A stretch of DNA of 5,101 nt, taken from the NCBI GenBank assembly GCA_024762375.1, contig JANTHQ010000189.1:1-5101 (forward strand), in the 5' to 3' direction. Of this stretch, positions 1-5,101 are shown piece by piece. The DNA comes from Anaerolineaceae bacterium (GTDB taxonomy: Bacteria > Chloroflexota > Anaerolineae > 4572-78). The position numbers were made by a program, and so were the translations under genes. Below the pieces are notes generated by a model. It was not told the DNA's origin, searched no databases, and saw only the letters and a program-made list of their open reading frames with translations. How positions within the stretch are numbered: position 1 is the first letter of the stretch; each line of letters opens with the position of its first letter.

Positions 1-1629
1 TGGCAGTTGGTTGGTGTGTTTTTGCTGAACCTGCACCAGCAAACTTTCGGCGGCATTACCGGGGATAATCACCGGCCCTGATGCACCACCCGCCATCACC
101 TGCGAATAACTCTCCAAACTCAGTCCGCCCGCATCGCCATGACAAACGACACAGCGCGCTTCCATCATCGCCGAAATGCGGCCATCCCACGTGAGCGGCG
201 CAGTGGGATCATCCAGTGTCAAAACATTGCTCAATGCCATTACTTCTGGGATTTCCACATGCAGATATTTCCAGTCGGTAGCGTGACAGCCGCTATTACC
301 ACAAAAACTCTCGTTGCTGATGCCACCGGGGTCAGACACGGTATGGCAGCCTTCGCAGGTGTCGTCAAATGCAAACCGGTGGCGGGCAATCCATTTGCTA
401 TCGGCGTGAGATTCGGGTTCGAAGCCTTCTTTAACCGGTAAAGGCGCAACCGAGCCATCAGGCGCCGACACAATCGGGATTGAGTGGCACAAATTGCATT
501 CCAAACGGATTGGTTCATTATCGCGGCTTAAATGGTCGCCATCGTGGCAGCGGAAACACCCCGCCGAGTCTATGTGGCCCAAATTATCGGGGTGTGTATC
601 CCATGTAACCGCCATCGTGGGGAATACCATTTGTTCATACATGTTCACAAGTTCATCAACGGCACTGTCAACCATATCAGCATGCTCACCGTAAAAATCT
701 CCCCAATTTTCCGCATAATAATCTCGCAAACCGTTTAACGCCTTCGAGGCTTCTTCCATCGAAGGATATGGGCGTTCCATCACAGCAATCGCATTCTTTT
801 TGATGAATGGTATTTCCGGTGAAATCAATCCGCGAGCCATGGCATCGTCTAACGCTTCTGAGGGGTTGGGGAAAACGTGCGACACACGATTGTGGCACGT
901 CATACAATCCATTGTTTCAATTTTATCTGCATTTTTTACAGCGAAATCGTCCGGTAAATTGGCCACCGCCTCGAAGTATTCCACAGTTTCGCCGGTGTCG
1001 GCATAGGTAACGCGCACCCAAGGAATTTTTTGCGCCAATTTGGGATTATCTGTGGGTATAAACTGAACGGTGTTTTCAATGTGCCAGTGGATCCCTTTTC
1101 CGCGGCCTTCTCGATGCGTGCCTCCACCGGTTTTAAATGAAAGATAGGTTATTTGCGGCTCGTTGTTGTTTTCAGCATCAAAATATTTGTACTCCCGCAA
1201 ACTATCATCAGAGAATTTGACAGGATTATGGCATTTTTCGCAAACTTGTTCTGCCGGACGCATATGTTTAATATAAATCGGAACCTCATAATCCGCCCCG
1301 ACATACCTTATGACATGAGCCAAATCTCCGGCCTTGCGCCCAAATTGCGTGGCGATGTATCCCCGCCCGATGTGACATTCGACACATTTTACGCGTGCGT
1401 GCGGCGAATTTTGGTACGAAATATATTCGGGCGGCATCGTATGGCAAGCTGTGCCACAAAATTCAGAACTGTTGGTGTATTCCCACCCCGCTCCGGCGAC
1501 AACAAACAGCACCACCGCCACCAACGCCAAACTGATATATGGTAACAGTCGTACCCAGCGCGGCGCGGTTCGTTCCGGGGTTAAAAAACGACTAATTTTC
1601 TCTTTGAGAGCCAATAGCTTTTTATACAT
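1..1629 (-). CDS. NapC/NirT-family membrane-anchored multiheme cytochrome c, at least 9 hemes, with planctomycete-type cytochrome domain (C-terminus cut by window edge)
   Basis: Probable quinol-oxidising cytochrome that passes electrons to periplasmic or surface partners. The 543 visible codons are open with no stop and run off position 1. A cytoplasmic basic N-terminus (residues 1-28) precedes one uncleaved transmembrane helix (about 29-47, PYISLALVAVVLFVVAGAG), as in NapC/NrfH. Heme sites: CGTACH 58-63 (CX3CH, followed by T-M, the CHxM pattern of NrfH heme 1), CVECH 82, CEKCH 130, CMTCH 242, CFRCH 358, CNLCH 378, CEGCH 425, CGNSGCH 443-449 (CX4CH) and CVVCH 493. The segments around CMTCHNR and GCFRCHDGDH are typical of long NapC/NirT cytochromes. 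From about residue 480, WDGRI, CVVCHG, GGLSLESY, GGASGPVI and PGNAAESLL match planctomycete-type cytochrome domains. The ATG at 1629 overlaps the end of gene B by 8 nt and has its own Shine-Dalgarno. The family assignment is firm; the electron partner is inferred. Confidence 0.93.
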   Translation of the reverse strand, partial: MYKKLLALKEKISRFLTPERTAPRWVRLLPYISLALVAVVLFVVAGAGWEYTNSSEFCGTACHTMPPEYISYQNSPHARVKCVECHIGRGYIATQFGRKAGDLAHVIRYVGADYEVPIYIKHMRPAEQVCEKCHNPVKFSDDSLREYKYFDAENNNEPQITYLSFKTGGGTHREGRGKGIHWHIENTVQFIPTDNPKLAQKIPWVRVTYADTGETVEYFEAVANLPDDFAVKNADKIETMDCMTCHNRVSHVFPNPSEALDDAMARGLISPEIPFIKKNAIAVMERPYPSMEEASKALNGLRDYYAENWGDFYGEHADMVDSAVDELVNMYEQMVFPTMAVTWDTHPDNLGHIDSAGCFRCHDGDHLSRDNEPIRLECNLCHSIPIVSAPDGSVAPLPVKEGFEPESHADSKWIARHRFAFDDTCEGCHTVSDPGGISNESFCGNSGCHATDWKYLHVEIPEVMALSNVLTLDDPTAPLTWDGRISAMMEARCVVCHGDAGGLSLESYSQVMAGGASGPVIIPGNAAESLLVQVQQKHTNQLP

Positions 1630-3439
1630 TGCCGGTCCTCTTTTTGATAAATCCTCTGATAATCACGATGATGATTGCCAATACAATTAACCCGATAATG
1701 ATAAAAAATGACACCCGAATCCAGCGGCCGGTTTCATATTTGTACTCTTCCACATCGGCTTTTTGTCCCACCGAAGGGATTGGTGTGGGCGGCGGCGGAG
1801 GTGTAATTTTAATACCGGGGTTAAACGATGAAAATGCCTCAGGGTGGCTTTTTGCCACATACGCGACAGTTTCGGCTGCCCATTGTGGCGTTTCGGCGCG
1901 GTCGGTATGGCAGGTATTGCACGCGTTCTGCATGGATTCCAGTCCGCCGTGCGCCAACGTGCCATCGGGGTTGGGCTGCAAAAAACTATGATTGTGAATA
2001 TCGTATGGCACAGCGCTGGTTGCCATTTTGGGCAGATGACAGTCGCTGCAAACAAATTGGTGGGTTTTGCTGGCTTGCTCGTGATACGGTATATGGGTCA
2101 GCAATTGTTTTTTATCGGCATGGCACTGTACACAGAGCGCATTCAACGGCAAATTCAGTTGACTGTTGGCTTGGCCGTTATCGTGCACGCTGTGGCAAGT
2201 TGTACAATTTACAAACCCCGATTTTTCCATTTTACTGCCCAACTGCCAATCCATATATTGCTGATGGTGTTTTCGGGCACTGCCGTCGGCCCATATATCG
2301 GCTTGGTCGGTGGTAAATGTAAAATGGTCGGTCAATGTATCGCCGGGACGATATGTCGCCGGGAAGCTGAAACCATCGGGCGAAGTACCCCGGCTGTGGC
2401 ACGAACCGCAAACTTGGTCATCAACTTTTTTAAACATCGGCGAATTGTACGGGTCGTTTGCGTGAGCGCCGCCGGGCCCATGGCAACTTTCGCAACCGAC
2501 ACCGAATTCCACAAAGTCCCAAGTCTCGGTGTTCAGTCCGGTCACATGGCACGTGCCACAACTTTGCCGCCACTCTCGCGTTTGCCAGTCATCGGCATGG
2601 TATGGTACCCATTCTTTCGTTTCAAAATTCCACTGGGCGGGCAGCAAATAAAATCCGTCTTCAGTTTTGGTGATATATCGTTGCTTCCATTTACTGCCGA
2701 CGGTATATTGCACATCTGCGGCAGTGAACGTCAAATCCGGGTCAGATTGGGTAAAATCACCCATTATCGCGTCCGGGTTTTCCGATACATCTTGAATGAG
2801 ATTGGCGTGTAAAGTATGCTGCCACGAACCATAGGTATCTTCGTGGCAACCGGCACAGCGGTCGCTGCCGATATAATTCGCGGCCGGTTGCGGGCCATAT
2901 CCGGCCCGAGACGGGATGAGGTTTGCAGCCCAGTTTTCCGGTTTATCCGTATGGCATGCCACGCATGCGGTGGGCATCGTCTGCGGAATATCTTCTGCCG
3001 CTGTAATATCGTGGCTGCCATGACAATCGACACATGTGGGCAGTTCATCTGCGGCAGCAATTTCATCAGGATGAAACGGGCGGTGTGGAAAATGACAGCG
3101 GGTGCAATTGTCGGCAATTTGGTTGGTAAATTCTTTTAAAGACTGTGCCGTGTTTTCTTGGTGGGGAAACAAATAATGCTGTGCGGTGCGATGGCAGTCC
3201 GTGCAATTTAATGGATTTTCGCTGTTGGCTCCGTGCGGCGATAGGTCAAACACGTCCAGTGGTACCTTCAACGAAATCTCCTCGCCCGAAGGGAACGTTA
3301 GTGTGTGTTGGCTATCGCCGTGACAAAATCGGCACTGTGTGCCTGGCACCGGGCCTTCGGCCAACGCAGTCATCGAGAAGATGCTCAAAAAGAGCAGGAT
3401 AAGTACAATCACGGGCATAATTTTTCGGAAAGATGACAT
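1622..3439 (-). CDS. 13-heme exported c-type cytochrome with C-terminal membrane anchor (cytochrome c554/c3-like modules)
   Basis: Extracytoplasmic electron-carrier protein of 605 residues. A Sec signal peptide (1-27, likely cleaved after ALA) is followed by thirteen CXXCH sites starting at residues 36, 79, 112, 136, 159, 195, 294, 316, 344, 412, 436, 464 and 507. After them come a Pro-rich linker (about 546-556) and one transmembrane helix (about 574-596) with a short basic tail, so the heme domain is tethered outside the membrane. Hemes 1-5 form a dense c3-like block. Hemes 6-13 form a c554-like block that matches gene A heme for heme: HEDTY after heme 6, CGTCHVTG, CESCHGPGGAHANDPY, CGSCHSRG and KHHQQY. 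The ATG at 3439 is preferred over the adjacent GTG at 3442 because GGAGG is spaced better for it. It is the middle gene of the operon, 80 nt after gene A and overlapping gene C. No CXXCK or other catalytic signature is visible; an electron-conduit role is inferred. Confidence 0.95.
   Translation of the reverse strand: MSSFRKIMPVIVLILLFLSIFSMTALAEGPVPGTQCRFCHGDSQHTLTFPSGEEISLKVPLDVFDLSPHGANSENPLNCTDCHRTAQHYLFPHQENTAQSLKEFTNQIADNCTRCHFPHRPFHPDEIAAADELPTCVDCHGSHDITAAEDIPQTMPTACVACHTDKPENWAANLIPSRAGYGPQPAANYIGSDRCAGCHEDTYGSWQHTLHANLIQDVSENPDAIMGDFTQSDPDLTFTAADVQYTVGSKWKQRYITKTEDGFYLLPAQWNFETKEWVPYHADDWQTREWRQSCGTCHVTGLNTETWDFVEFGVGCESCHGPGGAHANDPYNSPMFKKVDDQVCGSCHSRGTSPDGFSFPATYRPGDTLTDHFTFTTDQADIWADGSARKHHQQYMDWQLGSKMEKSGFVNCTTCHSVHDNGQANSQLNLPLNALCVQCHADKKQLLTHIPYHEQASKTHQFVCSDCHLPKMATSAVPYDIHNHSFLQPNPDGTLAHGGLESMQNACNTCHTDRAETPQWAAETVAYVAKSHPEAFSSFNPGIKITPPPPPTPIPSVGQKADVEEYKYETGRWIRVSFFIIIGLIVLAIIIVIIRGFIKKRTGNV
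1636..1641 (-). promoter_or_regulatory. Shine-Dalgarno of the NapC/NirT gene, inside the upstream gene
   Basis: AGAGGA on the minus strand, inside the last codons of the 13-heme gene, ends 6 nt before the ATG at 1629. With the 8-nt stop/start overlap (ATGTATAA), this indicates translational coupling of the two membrane-anchored cytochromes. Confidence 0.8.
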
Positions 3440-3444
3440 CACTG

Positions 3445-3450
3445 CCCTCC
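3445..3450 (-). promoter_or_regulatory. Shine-Dalgarno deciding the start of the 13-heme cytochrome gene
   Basis: GGAGGG on the minus strand leaves 6 nt between the GGAGG core and the ATG at 3439, but only 3 nt to the adjacent GTG at 3442. This favours the ATG. Confidence 0.8.
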
Positions 3451-3463
3451 ACCTTGAAATAAA

Positions 3464-3502
3464 GGTAGGGTCACGCCGTGGCTGTTAGACGTGACCCTTC
3501 CT
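3464..3502 (-). other. Intercistronic hairpin between the 8-heme and 13-heme genes (partial terminator or mRNA stabiliser)
   Basis: A perfect 9-bp stem, AGGGTCACG (3467-3475) with CGTGACCCT (3490-3498), closes a 14-nt loop. Past a single T-T mismatch, three more pairs (3463-3465 with 3500-3502) extend it. It begins about 18 nt after the gene A stop and ends before the gene B Shine-Dalgarno. The minus-strand sequence after it (ACCTTTATTTC) is only moderately U-rich, so it is a poor full terminator. It more likely lets some transcripts read through, or protects the 3' end of gene A mRNA, giving more gene A than gene B product. The palindrome is seen directly; the role is inferred. Confidence 0.75.
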
Positions 3503-3519
3503 CATATCAACTTTGTCGG

Positions 3520-4770
3520 TTATTTGTTCATACTGCCGGCAAGATCACGATCGTGGTAACCCACGGCCATGTCTTTTAACTCATCTGCAGACACGTTGCT
3601 GGCGGGGCCACCATCATAATGGCAGTGGCGGCAAGCATAATCGAGTGTGATGTACGGGTTGGTGAACGCGCCATCTTCTCGGAACTGTTCGGTTGCCAGC
3701 GGGTTGATGCCAAAGAGGTGCGACGGCAAGTCGCCGCTGAAGCGGTCGAGGTCGCCGAGTGCACTTTTATCCATGGGAGCCATGTGGCAATCGATACATT
3801 CTGCGTGTTTGCGGTCGGTGATTTTTTGGTATTCAACTTTGTCAAAGTGGCAACTTTCGCACTGTACATTGATACCTTCTTCACCTTTGGCGTAACGAGT
3901 GGTGGTATGCGGCTCGTGGCAGTCAACACATTCCAGAGCATTATGCTTTGATTCAATCAACTCTTCATATTGCTCGTGGTGTTTTGTAAAACCACCACTA
4001 GCATCAATTTTGGTTTTATCGCCGCGATAGTGACATTGCCCACACAGTTCTGATGATGTATCAACTTTTAATTGATAACCATACGGGTCGTTGACGTGAT
4101 TGCTGGCCGGGCCATGGCATTCTTCGCAATAGATACCCGGTTCTGCCCATGTACCGATGATACCTTCCAGCCCATCTTGGTGGCCTTCGGGATTATAACC
4201 GGTGGTGTGGCAAGTGCCGCAATCGTATGGTTTTTGTTCACCGGCATGGTATGCAACCCAGTTTTCACCCATGTCCAAATCTTCATTGTACAAGTTATAT
4301 TGGGTTGTGGCGTTTTCATCACCGGTAATGATGTACCCATCCTTGCCGATGAAACGGGCTTTCCAACCGTAACCGCCGATGACGTAGGTAATATCATCCC
4401 ACGTGTAACCATCGGGCGGGTTTGGAACTTCGGAGAACGGATAGGTTGGTGCCTTACCGTCAACTACTTTATTCAGTTTGTACGGGTGACCGGATTTCAT
4501 AAAGGTGTTGTACGTGTCTTCGTGGCATTCTTGACACGCTTCGTGGCCGACATAGGTCGCACCGGTCGCGCTAACACCATCTGCACCGGCGGGTCCCGGT
4601 GGTCCAGGTGGTCCGGCGGGGCCTTCTGGCCCTTGCGGGCCGGCTGGTCCGGCGGGTCCCGGTGGTCCGGCGGGGCCTTCTGGCCCTTGCGGACCGGCTG
4701 GTCCGGCAGCGCATTGGGCAGCAACCAATGCTAATACTAATACTACTACAACTATCAGGAGCTTTTTCAT
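3520..4770 (-). CDS. 8-heme exported c-type cytochrome with N-terminal collagen-like Gly-X-Y stalk
   Basis: Exported electron-transfer protein of 416 residues. Residues 1-19 form a short hydrophobic signal (MKKLL then a Val/Leu/Ala run) ending VAAQC. Cys20 could be a lipid anchor, but Gln at -1 is not a standard lipobox, so cleavage by signal peptidase I after VAA is equally possible. Residues 23-65 are 14 uninterrupted Gly-X-Y triplets ending in a fifteenth Gly. The heme domain has CXXCH sites at 79, 184, 215, 243, 281, 304, 325 and 380. Twelve histidines outside the motifs (for example 95, 175, 225, 264, 265, 276, 322, 351 and 406) are enough for bis-His ligation. It resembles cytochrome c554-like multiheme proteins and the C-terminal two-thirds of gene B. 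The ATG at 4770 is chosen because it starts the signal peptide and has AGAGG 7 nt upstream; an in-frame TTG at 4776 would add two residues. It is the first gene of the operon, likely surface-exposed; the substrate or partner is unknown. Confidence 0.94.
   Translation of the reverse strand: MKKLLIVVVVLVLALVAAQCAAGPAGPQGPEGPAGPPGPAGPAGPQGPEGPAGPPGPPGPAGADGVSATGATYVGHEACQECHEDTYNTFMKSGHPYKLNKVVDGKAPTYPFSEVPNPPDGYTWDDITYVIGGYGWKARFIGKDGYIITGDENATTQYNLYNEDLDMGENWVAYHAGEQKPYDCGTCHTTGYNPEGHQDGLEGIIGTWAEPGIYCEECHGPASNHVNDPYGYQLKVDTSSELCGQCHYRGDKTKIDASGGFTKHHEQYEELIESKHNALECVDCHEPHTTTRYAKGEEGINVQCESCHFDKVEYQKITDRKHAECIDCHMAPMDKSALGDLDRFSGDLPSHLFGINPLATEQFREDGAFTNPYITLDYACRHCHYDGGPASNVSADELKDMAVGYHDRDLAGSMNK
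4576..4704 (-). repeat. Collagen-like Gly-X-Y coding repeat within the 8-heme cytochrome gene
   Basis: Residues 23-65 of gene A are Gly at every third position with X-Y pairs PA, PQ, PE, PP and finally AD. The peptide order PA-PQ-PE-PA-PP-PA is followed by PA-PQ-PE-PA-PP-PP-PA. Such tracts form extended triple helices in bacterial surface proteins, which would make the mature protein a trimer with heme heads on a stalk (inference). The Pro/Gly composition is abrupt and ends exactly where the heme domain begins. Confidence 0.95.
4607..4707 (-). repeat. Tandem 54-bp DNA repeat underlying the collagen-like tract
   Basis: A 47-bp stretch at 4607-4653 recurs at 4661-4707 with a single difference (G at 4639, A at 4693). 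The period is 54 bp, or six Gly-X-Y triplets. A third partial copy (4591-4605 matching 4654-4668) is offset by 63 bp, which fits insertion or loss of one 9-bp unit. The near-identity points to recent duplication, and the length may vary between strains. Confidence 0.9.
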
Positions 4771-4908
4771 AAGCAATCCTCTGACCTCCAATGTTGAAAC
4801 AGTGGCGTTATACAACAACAGTGGCAATATATTTTTTTCTATAGACACCTCCAGTACGACACGGACTCGACAGCCCGGCTCAAACATACGTCATTGCACC
4901 AATTTTAT
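4771..4908 (-). other. Long 5' leader of the operon, no gene seen
   Basis: This is the untranslated region between the predicted transcription start and gene A. It contains a 9-bp direct repeat (AACAGTGGC on the plus strand, 4798-4806 and 4817-4825, 19 bp apart) and a run of seven T on the plus strand around 4832-4838. The reading frame of gene A stays open through it back to an ATG at 4887, but that ATG has no good Shine-Dalgarno and would bury the signal peptide. I recognise no riboswitch. With the promoter and terminator, this accounts for the non-coding stretch to the right of gene A. Confidence 0.4.
4777..4790 (-). promoter_or_regulatory. Double Shine-Dalgarno of the 8-heme cytochrome gene
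   Basis: On the minus strand, AGAGGA (4782-4777) lies 6-7 nt before the ATG at 4770, and a second core, TGGAGG (4790-4785), sits 8 nt before the in-frame TTG at 4776. The first fits the ATG and the second fits the TTG, so the two possible starts differ by only two residues. ATG is preferred. Confidence 0.7.
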
Positions 4909-4909
4909 G

Positions 4910-4925
4910 TGGGTATTATAACCCA
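4910..4925. promoter_or_regulatory. Inverted repeat framing the -10 box (possible operator)
   Basis: The arms TGGGT (4910-4914) and ACCCA (4921-4925) are exact reverse complements separated by 6 nt, and those 6 nt are precisely the -10 hexamer. A protein bound here would block or restructure the promoter. The arms are only 5 bp each, so this is tentative. Confidence 0.35.
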
Positions 4926-4943
4926 TATTTGTTTTGTTGTAAA
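4915..4943 (-). promoter_or_regulatory. Sigma70-type promoter of the cytochrome operon
   Basis: On the minus strand, TTTACA (4943-4938, five of six matches to the -35 consensus) is followed by a 17-nt spacer and a perfect TATAAT (4920-4915). The predicted transcription start is near 4908, leaving a leader of about 138 nt before the ATG at 4770. It lies downstream of the intrinsic terminator of the preceding unit, as expected for an operon's own promoter. Confidence 0.75.
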
Positions 4944-4960
4944 GTTTCAATTACCCAGAT

Positions 4961-4976
4961 TGTGACATAAATCACC
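4961..4976. promoter_or_regulatory. CRP/FNR-family binding site upstream of the operon promoter
   Basis: TGTGA-N6-TCACC (4961-4976) matches the CRP-type consensus TGTGA-N6-TCACA at nine of ten arm positions. Its centre (4968.5) lies about 60.5 to 61.5 bp upstream of the start predicted from the -10 box, the classic class I activator position. The family includes CRP, FNR, DNR and NnrR-like regulators that respond to oxygen, nitric oxide, CO or cyclic nucleotides. Which one acts here cannot be told from the site alone. Confidence 0.55.
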
Positions 4977-5007
4977 CATTATTGGGGATGAATGTCATAT
5001 CTCAAAC

Positions 5008-5037
5008 AAAAAAAGAGCATACCCTAAAAGTATGCTC
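5008..5037 (-). terminator. Intrinsic terminator of an upstream minus-strand gene
   Basis: A perfect 8-bp stem, GAGCATAC (5015-5022) with GTATGCTC (5030-5037), surrounds a 7-nt loop. On the minus strand it is followed at once by seven U (5014-5008) and then GUUU. The plus-strand flank has no T run, so it works in the minus direction. It ends the transcript entering from the right and separates it from the cytochrome operon. Confidence 0.85.
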
Positions 5038-5059
5038 CAGATGTCGAGTGGCCTCGATA

Positions 5060-5101
5060 CTATTTTGATGTCAAAATGGAAACTTCTGGTTTAACCTGAA
5101 T
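5060..5101 (-). CDS. Possible C-terminal tail of an upstream gene (13 codons and stop)
   Basis: One minus-strand frame from the right edge reads IQVKPEVSILTSK and stops at TAG (5062-5060), 22 nt before the terminator stem. That is a normal distance from a stop codon to an intrinsic terminator. The other two frames stop sooner, after nine codons and two codons. Too little is visible to name a product, and the region could instead be the end of a non-coding transcript. Confidence 0.35.
   Translation of the reverse strand: MQVKPEVSILTSK

Noticed and set aside
240..1127. Several short minus-strand open frames (for example 240-518, 686-907, 936-1127), which might suggest a broken gene at the left end
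   Set aside because: They are other frames of one intact reading frame from 1629 to position 1 that reads 543 codons without a stop and carries nine heme motifs. There is no frameshift.
1844..2812. Long plus-strand open frame of 322 codons
   Set aside because: It lies wholly inside the 13-heme gene in the opposite direction. It shows no family signature, and its recurring residue pattern mirrors CXXCH codons. It is a shadow frame.
4072..4734. Plus-strand open frame of 220 codons with Gly/Trp/Ser-rich repeats
   Set aside because: The repeats are the reverse complement of the collagen-like tract, and the frame lies opposite the well-supported 8-heme gene.
1..4770. Many recurring TGGCA/TGCCAC-like words that could look like dispersed repeats or a CRISPR-like array
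   Set aside because: They are the codons for Cys-His in the heme motifs, irregularly spaced and in frame. There are no conserved repeat and spacer units.
1..4770. Possibility that one of the cytochromes is an NrfA-type nitrite reductase or a true hydroxylamine oxidoreductase
   Set aside because: No CXXCK heme site is present in any of the three proteins, and I cannot identify the cross-linking tyrosine region of hydroxylamine oxidoreductase. Resemblance is limited to general c554-like heme packing motifs.
4771..4887. N-terminal extension of the 8-heme gene by 39 residues to an ATG at 4887
   Set aside because: There is no good Shine-Dalgarno before 4887. The extension would place the signal peptide internally, whereas the ATG at 4770 has a well-spaced Shine-Dalgarno and begins a proper MKK signal sequence.
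5044..5057. Small inverted repeat TCGAG-TGGC-CTCGA
   Set aside because: The stem is only 5 bp, no U-tract follows in either direction, and the convincing terminator lies just downstream. It is probably incidental or a minor 3' UTR hairpin.

Overview
The window is one side of a minus-strand electron-transfer operon made of three consecutive multiheme c-type cytochrome genes. It reads from right to left, with 30 heme-attachment motifs visible in about 4.8 kb. I recognise the families but no specific gene name, so no symbols are given. The organism is a bacterium with ordinary Shine-Dalgarno signals, a sigma70-like promoter and roughly 50% G+C. Three traits suggest an uncultured Chloroflexota (Anaerolineae-like) lineage or a similar anaerobe: a Pro-rich PPPPPTPIP linker before a C-terminal membrane anchor, a NapC/NirT cytochrome that starts with a CX3CH heme site, and its fusion to a planctomycete-type cytochrome domain. 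The taxonomic assignment is inference only.

Layout from right to left, in the direction of transcription. At 5101-5060 there may be the last codons of an upstream minus-strand gene, followed by a clear intrinsic terminator (5037-5008). Next comes a compact control region: a CRP/FNR-type palindrome (4961-4976), a -35/-10 promoter (4943-4915) whose -10 box is framed by TGGGT/ACCCA arms, and a leader of about 138 nt. Gene A (4770-3520) encodes an 8-heme exported cytochrome whose mature N-terminus is a collagen-like Gly-X-Y stalk. A strong hairpin lies just after its stop codon. Gene B (3439-1622) encodes a 13-heme exported cytochrome with a C-terminal transmembrane anchor. Its last eight hemes form a module homologous to gene A. 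Gene C (1629 to beyond position 1) overlaps gene B by 8 nt and encodes an N-terminally anchored NapC/NirT-type cytochrome with at least nine hemes. It ends, as far as visible, in a planctomycete-type c-type cytochrome domain and runs off the left edge.

Working model (inference): gene C takes electrons from membrane quinol, gene B acts as a membrane-tethered heme wire on the outer face of the membrane, and gene A is a stalked, more distal cytochrome. Together they would move electrons to or from an acceptor or donor outside the cytoplasmic membrane. No recognisable catalytic signature (such as the CXXCK site of NrfA) is visible, so the terminal substrate is unknown. Extracellular electron transfer is one possibility, and reduction of a soluble nitrogen or sulfur compound is another.
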